A DNA stretch of 64,000 bases from Fidelibacterota bacterium (GCA_947475895.1 CANJMF010000003.1:1-64000), one strand, 5' to 3'; positions 52,383 to 61,323 are shown, numbered from the stretch's first letter. A program made the numbers and translations. The notes: generated by a model not told the origin, from the sequence alone.

Positions 52383-52772
52383 ATGACGCCAGACGGACAA
52401 AAAATCTACGTTGTTGATGATGATCCCGCCGTTCGTGATTCCATGCGAATGGTGTTGGAATCCTACGGCATGAATGTCCAGGACTACGACTCCGCCGAAC
52501 AATTTCTCGAAGACAGTGCCGCGCAAGAAGGCAATGGTTGCCTGGTGCTCGACTATCACATGCCGCGCATGACCGGCCTTCAACTCCTCGACGCTTTACA
52601 AGAGCATCACATCACCCTGCCAGTCGTTATGGTTACAGGGCGTAGTGACCCGGTCCTTAAGGAATCGGCACGCAAAGCGGGGGCCGCGGTCATCCTCGAT
52701 AAACCCGTGAGCGACGAAGACCTGCTACAGGCCATCGAGCTGGCACTGGCCGAGCGCGAAAGCGCCCATTAG
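52383..52772 (+). CDS. Orphan single-domain receiver protein
   Basis: 129 residues, receiver only: DDD at 12-14, Asp57 in CLVLDYHMPRMTG, Thr in VMVTGRSD, Lys in VILDKPVSDED. It is most similar in shape to the FixJ receiver (LESYGMNVQDYDSAEQFLED) and may come from duplication of it. It follows fixJ by 76 bases. A role as phosphate sink or modulator of the FixL-like kinase is inferred. Convergent to the HK gene, with a 4-base overlap of ends. Confidence 0.85.
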   Translation: MTPDGQKIYVVDDDPAVRDSMRMVLESYGMNVQDYDSAEQFLEDSAAQEGNGCLVLDYHMPRMTGLQLLDALQEHHITLPVVMVTGRSDPVLKESARKAGAAVILDKPVSDEDLLQAIELALAERESAH

Positions 52773-54172
52773 ACCGGTAGCCGTAAACTGGCGCGTAACC
52801 CGCCCGCGGGTGCGTTGCCTAAAATAATGTCGCCACCCATGCCGCGAATGATGTCGCGCGCAATTGTCAGTCCCAGACCAACGCCGCCGGTCTTAGGATT
52901 GCGCGACGGTTCGAGGCGATGAAAGGCGCGAAACGCTTCTTCGCGTTTTCCTTCAGGGATGCCTGGTCCATCATCATCCACATCGACGTAAATGAATTCG
53001 TCGACGCGGCGCGCGGTCACCGTGATGTTGCGGGCGTAGCGCACTGCGTTACCGATGAGATTGCTCACCGAGCGATCATAAGCGACGGGTTTGAGAATCA
53101 CGTTTAGCGGCGTCGGCGGCGTGTGCAAAGTGATGGCGGCGCCCTCGCGGCGGAAGCGTGCGACAATGAGTTCGACGAGCTCTCCCAAGTTTACCGGTAC
53201 AGGCGTTTCCGTCCCTTCGCCGCGCGCGAAAGCCAAATAGGCTTCAAGCATGCGCTCCATTTCGGCGACGTCTTCGCGCAGCGCGGCGATGTCATCGGCC
53301 TGAGTGTTGGGCATCATCTCAAGCTGCAATTTCATGCGCGTCAGCGGGGTGCGCAAATCGTGCGATACGCCTGCCAGCATCTCGGTACGCTGCGCGATTT
53401 GCCGTTGAATGCGGCCGCGCATAATGTTGAAAGCACGCCCCGCTTGGCGCACTTCGAAAGCGCCGGTATCGGGAAAATCCGAAACTTCGCGGCCTTTGCC
53501 GAACGCGTCGGCGGCCCTTGCCAGCCGACGTACCGTGGCAACCTGATTACGCAAGTAGGCCGTCGCAACGCCGAACAGCAGCATTGACGAGCCAACCATC
53601 CAGATCACAAATACGAGCGTTGTGTTGCTGCCGACAATGCGCGAGCGCGGCAAAAGCACGGTCAGGACACCATCTGTTTCCTGAACGCGAACCGACACAA
53701 GACGCTGCGACCTCAGTCCTAAAAAATCGACCGCAAACGGGCGCTGCAGTCCGCGCCATAGCTCCTGCTCCATGCGCTCGACGGCATCTGCCCTACGCGC
53801 GATTGCGCGGGGATCGGACAGCGCAGCGCCGGGTTCGAATGAAACTTCCAACTCCATGGCTTTGCGGGCGTTCCGGACGACAGCATCGCGTTGAGCGGCC
53901 TCGGGCGCGTCATGCAGGGATTGGGCGACCGCCGCGATGTCGCCGGCAAGATCCGCAGCCATGCGACGCGACATGGTGTTCCACAGGTTTGCGTAAAAGA
54001 CGTAGGTCGAAATGATTTGAACAAGAATGAGCGGCACGACGATCGTCACGCTCACGCGCGCCATTAAAGTGCGTGGCATGACGCGCTCCAGCGCATCCGG
54101 ATCGAACCACCTGCGGCGCGGCGCGTGTGCTGCGGGCGAATCCTTCACTGCGTCGGGTACGATCTGGTCCAT
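52769..54172 (-). CDS. EnvZ-type membrane sensor histidine kinase
   Basis: 467 residues. Two membrane helices (about 38-61 and 184-207) frame a periplasmic domain of ~120 residues. HAMP follows, then HisKA with His271 in LAGVSHDLRTPLTRMKLQLE read in part, and ATP domain motifs NLIGNAVRYAR, DDDGPGIPEGK and GVGLGLTIARDI. It directly follows the OmpR-like regulator with no gap, so the pair is co-expressed. EnvZ-like kinases sense envelope or osmotic state; the actual stimulus is unknown. Confidence 0.92.
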   Translation of the reverse strand: MDQIVPDAVKDSPAAHAPRRRWFDPDALERVMPRTLMARVSVTIVVPLILVQIISTYVFYANLWNTMSRRMAADLAGDIAAVAQSLHDAPEAAQRDAVVRNARKAMELEVSFEPGAALSDPRAIARRADAVERMEQELWRGLQRPFAVDFLGLRSQRLVSVRVQETDGVLTVLLPRSRIVGSNTTLVFVIWMVGSSMLLFGVATAYLRNQVATVRRLARAADAFGKGREVSDFPDTGAFEVRQAGRAFNIMRGRIQRQIAQRTEMLAGVSHDLRTPLTRMKLQLEMMPNTQADDIAALREDVAEMERMLEAYLAFARGEGTETPVPVNLGELVELIVARFRREGAAITLHTPPTPLNVILKPVAYDRSVSNLIGNAVRYARNITVTARRVDEFIYVDVDDDGPGIPEGKREEAFRAFHRLEPSRNPKTGGVGLGLTIARDIIRGMGGDIILGNAPAGGLRASLRLPV

Positions 54173-54871
54173 CTAAGGATCAGTTCGCAATAGATAGCCG
54201 GTGCCCCGGATCGTCTGCAGATAGCGCGGTTGACGCGGGTCGGGTTCGATTTTACGGCGCAGGCGCGTGATTTGAACGTCAATCGTTCGTGGATTCGTCG
54301 TGTCGTCGGATCCTAAGCCAAGTGCCGTGCGATCCACGGGGACGCCGGCATGACGTGCGAGGACGCGTAAGAGCTCCGCTTCGGTTCCTGTAAGCCGAAC
54401 AACGCTGCCGTTGCGAGATAGCTGTTCGCGGGCAAGGTCATAACGGCAATCGCCGAACCGCAATTCCATTTTGGCGGGCGCCTCGGTTGGCGGGGCGCGG
54501 CGCAAGATCGAACCGATACGCAAAACAAGTTCCTGCGGTTCGAACGGCTTGGCCATATAGTCATCGACGCCGAGTTCAAGTCCGCGAATTCGATGCTGCG
54601 GTTCGCCCATGGCGGTGAGCATTAAGATGGGTACCGGATTGTGCTCCCGCACGCTCTTCACCAGCGAGAGACCATCTTCGCCGGGCATCATGACGTCAAT
54701 GACCAACAGGTCGAATTGCAACGACCCCAAGTGGCTCCGCGCCGCTGCTGCGTCTTCAGCGGCCGTCACCATGTAGCCGGTCTCGGTCAGAAACTTGCGA
54801 AGCAAATTTCTGACACGCATATCGTCCTCAACGATGAGGATATGAGGTGGGTAAAGAGAAGGCCGGTCCAT
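54173..54871 (-). CDS. OmpR-type response regulator
   Basis: 232 residues. Receiver with EDD at 15-17, Asp59 in LLVIDVMMPGEDG and Lys in YMAKPFEPQE. A winged-helix DNA-binding domain occupies 135-230 (LTGTEAELLRVLARHAGVPV; IDVQITRLRRKIEPDP; IRGTGYLL). It is the partner of the EnvZ-type kinase that begins at the next base. The target genes are not in view. Confidence 0.94.
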   Translation of the reverse strand: MDRPSLYPPHILIVEDDMRVRNLLRKFLTETGYMVTAAEDAAAARSHLGSLQFDLLVIDVMMPGEDGLSLVKSVREHNPVPILMLTAMGEPQHRIRGLELGVDDYMAKPFEPQELVLRIGSILRRAPPTEAPAKMELRFGDCRYDLAREQLSRNGSVVRLTGTEAELLRVLARHAGVPVDRTALGLGSDDTTNPRTIDVQITRLRRKIEPDPRQPRYLQTIRGTGYLLRTDP

Positions 54872-54919
54872 AGGGGTATCCTAGCTGAAATCCGTGGTGC
54901 GGGGTTTCACTTCTAGGGA

Positions 54920-55408
54920 CTAACCGTTGGGGGCGCCAAAACGGCCGCGCACGTCTGCGTCCATCACGCCGAGCATAACCTTACGAAAACCCTCGACAGC
55001 AATGCCGCCCGCTTCCTTATATGCCGCTGCGATACGCACACGCTGTTCGGCGGAGAGGTCGCGTTCGAGGGCGACGCCTTTTTCCGTGAGATTTAAAAGT
55101 CGCTGTCGACGGTCTGAATCGCCCTGTTTTTGCGCAATATACCCCTCGCGCACCAATTGGCTCAGAACCCGCGATAGGCTTTGCTTGGTGATATTCAGAA
55201 TCGCCAGCAGGTGGCTGACCGACAAACCGGGGTGACGCCCCACGAAATAAATTACCCGATGATGGGCTCGCCCGAAATGCCTCCGCGCCAGAAGGGCGTC
55301 GGCCCGTGCGGTAAAATCCCGGTAAGCGAAGAACAGTAATTCAATGGCTTGGCGCAGGTCCTCGTCGCGCAGAAAAAGCGGATTGGCGGTGGTTTTTGGC
55401 TCTACCAT
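54920..55408 (-). CDS. MarR-family regulator
   Basis: 162 residues with a winged helix-turn-helix near 60-115: HPGLSVSHLLAILNITKQSL, the wing GDSDRRQRLLNLTEKG, and flanking dimer helices. Divergent from ilvE with a 161-base shared region that carries palindromes. In Alphaproteobacteria a MarR gene commonly sits divergent to ilvE, so it likely controls ilvE or itself. The ligand is unknown. Confidence 0.9.
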   Translation of the reverse strand: MVEPKTTANPLFLRDEDLRQAIELLFFAYRDFTARADALLARRHFGRAHHRVIYFVGRHPGLSVSHLLAILNITKQSLSRVLSQLVREGYIAQKQGDSDRRQRLLNLTEKGVALERDLSAEQRVRIAAAYKEAGGIAVEGFRKVMLGVMDADVRGRFGAPNG

Positions 55409-55569
55409 GGCGTAAGACCCGATGCTGGCTATGGGTGCGATAGGTGAACGGCCATCGTACGATACTATGTCAGCAGTATTGACTTAAATGTGATAAGAAT
55501 GTTACGCAGTTAAATCAGTTTACGTAATATTACATCAAAACCGTACGGAAGTGTGAAGAGGACGAAGCC
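55409..55569. promoter_or_regulatory. marR/ilvE divergent regulatory region
   Basis: 161 AT-rich bases. ATACT at 55463-55467 is the inverted partner of AGTAT at 55475-55479, and GTTACG, TTTACGTAA and TAATATTA-like palindromes lie at 55500-55535. TTGACT at 55479-55484 could be a -35 element toward ilvE, with a weak -10 near 55502. The palindromes are candidate MarR operators. Confidence 0.45.
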
Positions 55570-56463
55570 ATGATCACGCAGACATTCGACGATCGCGACG
55601 GCTTTATTTGGATGAACGGCCAACTCGTGCCGTGGCGCGATGCAAAGCTCCATGTCCTTTCTCATGCGCTCCATTACGCCTCGGCTGTTTTTGAAGGCGA
55701 GCGTTGCTACGGCGGCAAAGTCTTCAAGTTGGAAGAACACACCGAACGGCTGTTTATGTCGGCGAATATTCTCGACATGAAAATCCCATTCACGCCCGAG
55801 CAAATCAACGAAGGCACATACGCGCTGTTGAAAGCCAACAACATCGTCGACGGTTACGTGCGCCCGATCGCTTGGCGCGGCAGCGAGCAAATGGGCGTGC
55901 CTGCACCAAAAGCTAAAATCAATGTCGCCATCGCAACCTGGGTGTGGCCTCAGTACTTCTCGGTAGATGCGCGCCTGAAGGGCATCCGTCTAATGATTGC
56001 GGAATGGAAGCGCCCGTCACCTGAAACATCGCCGGTCAAGGCCAAGGCTGCCGGGCTGTATATGATTTGCACGCTCAGCAAGCATACGGCCGAAAATAAG
56101 GGCTACGACGACGCGCTATTGCTTGACTGGCGTGGGCAGGTTGCCGAAGCCACAGGCGCGAACATTTTCTTTGTGATGAACGGTGAACTCCATACGCCGA
56201 CACCCGATTGCTTCCTCGATGGCATTACCCGCCGTACCGTCATGGGCCTCGCAAAAGCACGCGGCTATAAAGTGATTGAACGCGCCATCATGCCAGAGGA
56301 AATGGCGCGTGCGCAGGAATGCTTCCTCACCGGCACCGCCGCGGAAGTTACGCCCGTGCGCGAAGTCGGTCCCTATAAGTTCACGCCCGGCGAAGTATGC
56401 CGCGCGCTAATAACCGATTTCGATGCGCTTATCGGTCGCAGTGAAGCGGCGAGCGCTGCATAG
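55570..56463 (+). CDS. ilvE: Branched-chain amino acid aminotransferase
   Basis: 297 residues, PLP fold type IV. It interconverts Val, Leu and Ile with their 2-oxo acids using glutamate. Typical stretches are LHVLSHALHYASAVFEGERC, then ICTLSKHTAENKGYDDALLL, with the PLP-binding Lys expected near 155-160, and AEATGANIFFVMNGELHTPT. ATG 55570 follows GAAGAGGACGAAGCC. Terminator at 56504. Confidence 0.96.
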   Translation: MITQTFDDRDGFIWMNGQLVPWRDAKLHVLSHALHYASAVFEGERCYGGKVFKLEEHTERLFMSANILDMKIPFTPEQINEGTYALLKANNIVDGYVRPIAWRGSEQMGVPAPKAKINVAIATWVWPQYFSVDARLKGIRLMIAEWKRPSPETSPVKAKAAGLYMICTLSKHTAENKGYDDALLLDWRGQVAEATGANIFFVMNGELHTPTPDCFLDGITRRTVMGLAKARGYKVIERAIMPEEMARAQECFLTGTAAEVTPVREVGPYKFTPGEVCRALITDFDALIGRSEAASAA

Positions 56464-56503
56464 TTATGTGCGAGCGCAATAAACAGCTTCGACGTGGGAA
56501 ATT

Positions 56504-56536
56504 CGGCCGATCTTCAAAAGGATCGGCCGTACTTTG
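56504..56536 (+). terminator. Rho-independent terminator after ilvE
   Basis: CGGCCGATC pairs with GATCGGCCG around an 8-base loop, followed by TACTTTGTG. It lies 40 bases after the ilvE stop. The T-run is short, so termination may be partial. Confidence 0.75.
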
Positions 56537-56560
56537 TGCTTTCCCGCGCAACTTGAAGCC

Positions 56561-57628
56561 ATGACGCTCGACGAACTTAAGTCCGCCGTCTCGACTGCAG
56601 AGTCGGTCGAACGCATCAAACGTGGTTTGCCGCCCGACCATGTACTCGACTTTGCGGAATTTCCCTTTGCCTTCGCGGGTGAAGCGGTGGGCAGTTTCGT
56701 TCAAACCATAAATGCGTGGCGCATGCGTGAACCGGCTTCGGCCGACGCTGCCTACAATTGCGCGGTGGCGGCGCTAGCGGTTAGAGAGTACGCGAAGGCC
56801 AATCGACTTATGGAAACGGCGCAGGCGCTTGATCCGCAAAATATTAAATTACGGATGCGATTCGGTTTTGAGCCGCCGCCATCCTCTTTCCAGTTCCCAC
56901 CTGTGGCCGGGGAATACCCTACAGAGCCGGCCTTCTTCTTTAGCTGCGATGAGCACTATTTCTCCGCGCTATGCCGTCCGTTACTGGCCTCCATTGCTGA
57001 ACACAGTCCGGGTGTCCGATGTCATGTACATCTTATTGATTGCGATTCGGCGATTATGGAGCTCGTCAAGACGTTTCCTCTCGCGTTGTCATTTACGAAT
57101 GAACATTCGGGTTTGAAACACGCGCCCGACCATGTGCGCTGGAATTATTATAATGCCATTCGATACATTCGCTTTGCTGATGCGATGGAACGAATCGAAG
57201 GCCCCCTGTGGGTCGCCGATGTTGATGCGCTTGTGACCGGCGACATTCGCCCGATGCTTCGCGCCGGCGAGAAGGCGGCACTGCGTGTGCGCCCGGGACA
57301 ATTGGATCCATGGCACCAAATCGTGGCCTCTCTTGCCATGGGTACGCGATCATCACGCCCGTATTTCCGCCGCGTCGCCGATATTATCAAAGCCGAAATA
57401 CAGCACGCATGGTGGGGGGTAGATCAATACGCGATGTTCTCGGCGCTATTGGATATGAAGAGCGACGTGTCACTTCTGGGCCCCAACCTTGCTGACCACG
57501 GAGATGTACCTGCTTTGTTTTGGTTTACGACGGGCAGCCGAAAATTGTCGCTCGCCGCGGCAGATTCGCCCTACGCGCGTTTGCACCGTAGATACCTTGA
57601 ATGGGCAATCGCGCGCGAGCCGCGATAA
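56561..57628 (+). CDS. Glycosyltransferase-like protein of unknown role
   Basis: 355 residues from ATG 56561 (56534 possible). The N-terminal ~100 residues hold a TPR-like helical part (AAYNCAVAALAVREYAKANR). The C-terminal ~230 residues look like a nucleotide-diphospho-sugar transferase: FFFSCDEHYFSALCRPLLAS, and a DxD-type motif in LWVADVDALVTGDI. It resembles GT8-like or capsule-type enzymes but I cannot assign a family. The line at 57121 is 48 percent GC by hand count, well below its neighbours, so it may be acquired. It converges with moaE. Confidence 0.6.
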   Translation: MTLDELKSAVSTAESVERIKRGLPPDHVLDFAEFPFAFAGEAVGSFVQTINAWRMREPASADAAYNCAVAALAVREYAKANRLMETAQALDPQNIKLRMRFGFEPPPSSFQFPPVAGEYPTEPAFFFSCDEHYFSALCRPLLASIAEHSPGVRCHVHLIDCDSAIMELVKTFPLALSFTNEHSGLKHAPDHVRWNYYNAIRYIRFADAMERIEGPLWVADVDALVTGDIRPMLRAGEKAALRVRPGQLDPWHQIVASLAMGTRSSRPYFRRVADIIKAEIQHAWWGVDQYAMFSALLDMKSDVSLLGPNLADHGDVPALFWFTTGSRKLSLAAADSPYARLHRRYLEWAIAREPR

Positions 57629-57680
57629 AAATTTTAGGGCTCATGTCGGCTGCGGCACTTGAGGACAATTGTGTTGCGCC

Positions 57681-58136
57681 TTACCAGCGCTTCGCACGCG
57701 CCTCATCGGTGGATTGAGCCGCTACCCACGCGGCGCCGCCGGAAGACACTTCTTTTTTCCAAAAAGGCGCCTGGGTTTTAAGCCAATCGATGAGAAATTC
57801 GCACGCGGACAGGGCGTCCGCACGATGCGCCGATGCTGTCGCTACAAGCACGATGGCTTCGCTGGGATGCAGCTTGCCATGGCGATGGATGAGGAGCGCG
57901 TCGTCCAAAGCCCAGCGTTGACGCGCATCGGCGATAAGCGCTTCAAACTGTTTTTCTGCCATGCCCGGGTAGTGCTCAAGCGTCATGGCGGAGACTTTTT
58001 CGCCACCCGAACGATCTGTCCCGCGAAAATCACGCATCTGACCAATGAAGCTGGCAATTCCGCCCGAGTTTGGATTGCGAGCCAGAAAGCCATTGATCTC
58101 CGCGCCCGGATCGAAGGGTGCTTCCTGAACACGCAC
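57681..58136 (-). CDS. moaE: Molybdopterin synthase catalytic subunit
   Basis: 151 residues from GTG 58136 (VRVQEAPFDPGAEIN); the frame is open upstream through moaD but that is out-of-frame sequence. Hallmarks are GGIASFIGQMRDFR, LEHYPGMAEKQ, IHRHGKLHPSEAIVLVA and KTQAPFWKKEV with the catalytic Lys. MoaE with MoaD puts two sulfurs into precursor Z to form molybdopterin. moaD lies 23 bases upstream. Confidence 0.93.
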   Translation of the reverse strand: MRVQEAPFDPGAEINGFLARNPNSGGIASFIGQMRDFRGTDRSGGEKVSAMTLEHYPGMAEKQFEALIADARQRWALDDALLIHRHGKLHPSEAIVLVATASAHRADALSACEFLIDWLKTQAPFWKKEVSSGGAAWVAAQSTDEARAKRW

Positions 58137-58159
58137 GTTCCCGGTGTGGCCCGGCACGA

Positions 58160-58411
58160 TCAACCGCCCGTGACGGGAGGAAAGAACGCGACTTCCTTGG
58201 CGCCTTGCACATCGGCCCGGGCCTGGACATGAACCTGATCGACAGCGGCCTTCACCAACTTTCGATCTGCGAAGGCGTCGGCATGTCCTGCGCTGCGGCT
58301 GGCGAGCCAAGTCATGAGATCATCGACGGTGCGAACGTTCGCCGGCGGTGTCAGGCTCTCCTCGCTGATGCCGATCTTCTCGCGCACCCAGGCGAAGTAA
58401 AGGAGCGTCAT
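58160..58411 (-). CDS. moaD: Molybdopterin synthase sulfur carrier subunit
   Basis: 83 residues, ubiquitin-like beta-grasp fold. It begins MTLLYFAWVREKIG and ends in VAFFPPVTGG; the C-terminal Gly-Gly becomes the thiocarboxylate that supplies sulfur to MoaE. The start overlaps the pgsA stop by 4 bases. The order uvrC-pgsA-moaD-moaE is common in Alphaproteobacteria. Confidence 0.95.
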   Translation of the reverse strand: MTLLYFAWVREKIGISEESLTPPANVRTVDDLMTWLASRSAGHADAFADRKLVKAAVDQVHVQARADVQGAKEVAFFPPVTGG

Positions 58412-59022
58412 GGAGTTGCGGCCATATGCCGCAGGCCGGCTTTCAGATAGTCGTAGCCTGTCGCGAGTGTAACAACGGCCGCGAGCCAGATGCCGACTTC
58501 GCCGATCATCTCGGCCGGAATCCAGGTCGGGGAGGCGCTGCCGACAATCAGAAATCCAAGCGCAACCATCTGCACAGTGGTTTTGGCTTTAGCGAGTTTT
58601 GTCACCGGCACGCTTACATGAAGTTCGGCCAGAAACTCCCGCAAACCCGATACCAGAATTTCCCGCAACAGGATCACAAGCGCTGCGAGGTAAGACCACA
58701 CATGTACGCGATCGAATGCGACGATGAGCATCAATACCGCAGCAACCAGGAGCTTGTCGGCGATAGGGTCCAGGAAGCGCCCGAACGATGAAACTTGGTT
58801 GGCGCGTCGCGCGAGGTAACCGTCAAAGAAATCGGTAATGCCCGCCAGGGTGAAAAGCCCGCACGCTGCCCAGCGCATGGTGGGGCTGTCGAAAAAGAAC
58901 GTGGCCACCACAATCGGGATGACGAAGATACGCGACAGCGTCAGAATATTCGGCAGATTTAGCACTGGGTCGCCACCTTGTTGAAGCGCGGGGATGTTAT
59001 CCCTCAGGATGGAAGTGGTCAT
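58408..59022 (-). CDS. pgsA: CDP-diacylglycerol-glycerol-3-phosphate 3-phosphatidyltransferase
   Basis: 204 residues from ATG 59022; the frame runs into uvrC but has no use there. Inner-membrane enzyme of phosphatidylglycerol synthesis. It carries the CDP-alcohol phosphatidyltransferase signature, read in two parts, DGYLARR and SFGRFLDPIADK, with DG-AR-G-D-D spacing. Four or more membrane helices. It overlaps the end of uvrC by 26 bases and moaD by 4. Confidence 0.95.
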   Translation of the reverse strand: MTTSILRDNIPALQQGGDPVLNLPNILTLSRIFVIPIVVATFFFDSPTMRWAACGLFTLAGITDFFDGYLARRANQVSSFGRFLDPIADKLLVAAVLMLIVAFDRVHVWSYLAALVILLREILVSGLREFLAELHVSVPVTKLAKAKTTVQMVALGFLIVGSASPTWIPAEMIGEVGIWLAAVVTLATGYDYLKAGLRHMAATP

Positions 59023-60967
59023 AGATTTTTTTCGCTGTCGCGGCGCTGATTCCTGCCACCTGTCGCAAATCTGCAAGGCCAGCCGCGGAAACGGCCTTCG
59101 GCGAGCCAAAATGACGCAATAGGGCCTTTTTGCGGGCAGCGCCGATGCCCGTGACCTCATCCAAAAGCGACTGACCGATGGCTTTTGAGCGCTTGGCGCG
59201 ATGGGCCGAGATCGCAAACCGGTGCGCTTCGTCGCGCAGCCGCTGCAAAAAGTACAAGACCGGGTGGCTAGGCGGCAGCATGAACGGCTTGCGATTGGGC
59301 AGGAAGAATTGTTCGCGGCCGGCGTCACGATCGGGGCCCTTTGCAATCGCGGCGACGCATAGGTCGTTGATACCAAGATCGGCAAGCACCTTCATGACCG
59401 CGCTCAACTGGCCTTGTCCGCCGTCGAGGAGCACCAAATCCGGCCACTGGCCTAAGGCGCGTTCGGGGTCTTCTTTCTGCGCGCGCGCAAAGCGTCGCGT
59501 CAGCACTTCGCGCATGGCGCCGTAGTCGTCGCCGGGGGCTAAATCCTGCGTTTTGATATTGAACTTGCGATAGGCGTTTTTGGTAAGGCCTTCCGGACCT
59601 GCGACAATCATCGCACCTACCATGTGCGTGCCCGAAATGTGCGAGTTGTCATACACCTCAACCCGATTCGGCATTGTGGCCAAACCAAACACTTCCGCTA
59701 CGCCTTCCAACAGTTTCCGTTGCGCGGAGTTCTCGGCCAGCCGCCGTCCTAAAGCTTCGCGGGCGTTGATGGCCGCGTGGTCGACCAGTTTGCGCCGATT
59801 GCCGCGCGCGGGCACGGCAATCCTGACGGCATGCCCGGCGCGAAGTGTTAGGGCCTCGGCCAATAACATGGGATTTGAGGCAGGCAAGTTGAGCGCAATT
59901 TCCTTAGGCGGCGAAAAAGATTCATAAAACTGGCCGATGAAGGCATCCATCACGGCGCCGTCATCTTCGTCGGATGCGTGCTGGGGAAAATAGGCGCGGT
60001 TACCGAAGTTCTGCCCGCCACGAAAGAAAAACACCTGCACGCAAACCTGACCGCCGGCGCGGTGCAGAGCAACGACATCGAGTTCGCCAACGCCGGTAAC
60101 GTTAATGTCCTGGTGAGCCTGAACGGCCGTCATTGCCCGAATACGGTCGCGGAAACTTGCAGCCGATTCGTAATCTTGATTGGCGCTGGCTGTATCCATG
60201 CGCCGCGCCAACTCGTCTTGCATCGTGCGACTGCGGCCGCCGAGAAACTCACGGCCCTCGCGCACTAACTCAGCATAGTTCTCTTGCGTGATGCGCCCAA
60301 CGCACGGCGCGGAACAGCGCTTAATTTGGTACAACAAACATGGCCGGGCGCGGCTGGAAAAGACGGCGTCGTTGCAGCTGCGCAGCAAAAATACTTTTTG
60401 CAGGGTCGTCAGCGTTGCGTTCACCGCGATGGCTGATGCGAACGGCCCGAAGTATTCATTTCCTTTTGCGCGCGCACCACGATGTTTGACGATGCGCTGA
60501 AAATCATGACCTCCCGCGATCATGATGTAAGGAAACGATTTGTCATCGCGGAAGATGATGTTGTAGCGCGGCTTCAACTGCTTGATGAGATTGCTCTCGA
60601 GCAGGAGCGCTTCGGCCTCGGTGTGGGTGACGACGACCTCGGCGGTATGGGTATAGAAAACCATGCGCTGAATACGGATCGACAGGCGATCGATGTGTAA
60701 ATAACTGCTGACGCGCTTTTTTAGATTTTTTGCTTTGCCGACATACAGCATTTCGCCTTTGGCATTCGCCATCCGGTAGACGCCGGGCTTCTGGGGGAGG
60801 GTTTTCACGAACTCCGTCAAAACCGCGAGGCCGTTGCGTATCGCAACGAAGTCGGGCGGCGTGTCGTCGTCTTGGGTTGGGGCAGGAGACGCGGGACCGG
60901 GCGACTCTTCGACCGGGCGGTCGTCGGCCGTGGGTGTGTCGTTATCGCCAGAAAGGACAGGAAACAT
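58997..60967 (-). CDS. uvrC: Excinuclease ABC subunit C
   Basis: 656 residues. It makes the 3' and 5' incisions in nucleotide excision repair. N-terminal GIY-YIG nuclease near 60-85 (KPGVYRMANAKGEMLYVGK), a UVR motif (NQDYESAASFRDRI near 270), a central RNase-H-like domain with catalytic Asp/His (VEVYDNSHISGTHMVGAMIV near 445), and a C-terminal HhH pair (EVTGIGAARKKALL; VAGISAATAKKIYDHF). The N-terminus has a ~45-residue acidic, low-complexity extension before the nuclease. Confidence 0.97.
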   Translation of the reverse strand: MFPVLSGDNDTPTADDRPVEESPGPASPAPTQDDDTPPDFVAIRNGLAVLTEFVKTLPQKPGVYRMANAKGEMLYVGKAKNLKKRVSSYLHIDRLSIRIQRMVFYTHTAEVVVTHTEAEALLLESNLIKQLKPRYNIIFRDDKSFPYIMIAGGHDFQRIVKHRGARAKGNEYFGPFASAIAVNATLTTLQKVFLLRSCNDAVFSSRARPCLLYQIKRCSAPCVGRITQENYAELVREGREFLGGRSRTMQDELARRMDTASANQDYESAASFRDRIRAMTAVQAHQDINVTGVGELDVVALHRAGGQVCVQVFFFRGGQNFGNRAYFPQHASDEDDGAVMDAFIGQFYESFSPPKEIALNLPASNPMLLAEALTLRAGHAVRIAVPARGNRRKLVDHAAINAREALGRRLAENSAQRKLLEGVAEVFGLATMPNRVEVYDNSHISGTHMVGAMIVAGPEGLTKNAYRKFNIKTQDLAPGDDYGAMREVLTRRFARAQKEDPERALGQWPDLVLLDGGQGQLSAVMKVLADLGINDLCVAAIAKGPDRDAGREQFFLPNRKPFMLPPSHPVLYFLQRLRDEAHRFAISAHRAKRSKAIGQSLLDEVTGIGAARKKALLRHFGSPKAVSAAGLADLRQVAGISAATAKKIYDHFHPEG

Positions 60968-61323
60968 GGCTTTATGTGGCGTCTTTGCACGAGACCGTCA
61001 ACGCACTGTCCATGGTGAAAAATGCCATGCCAGGATATCCACGAAATCTGTGGACAACTCTGTTGAAAATCCCCCGGGAGGGACCCCCGTACCGCGGGTA
61101 TCGTGGGTTTTGTTCCGTCTGCTTAAAAAAGGAGCATAAAATCTATATCATTGATTTTATGTGTCTTTTTCAATGGGTGCGCCAAAATCATAAAACTCCC
61201 GCACGGCGCTCGCTCGCCGGCTGGGCAATTTGGGCAAACAAGCGCCCCTTGTGAACAACTTTGCTTGACAGGGGTATCCCCCCGTTCCTATGCCGCGAGT
61301 CGATGGCGGATTTTGTTGCGTTT
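60968..61323. other. folB-uvrC intergenic region, AT-rich, with inverted repeat
   Basis: 356 bases with no gene I would support. It has a perfect 9-bp inverted repeat CATAAAATC (61135-61143) and GATTTTATG (61153-61161), with TCCTTTTTT downstream on the minus strand, and two DnaA-like sites one or two bases from TTATCCACA, TTGTCCACA (minus strand of 61049-61057) and TTGTTCACA (minus strand near 61250-61258). It should include the uvrC promoter and perhaps the end of folB transcription. Confidence 0.4.

Noticed and set aside
61010-61270. Replication origin
   Set aside because: Only two imperfect DnaA boxes and no cluster of perfect ones; neighbours (uvrC, folB) are not typical origin genes. 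Kept only as a low-interest finding.
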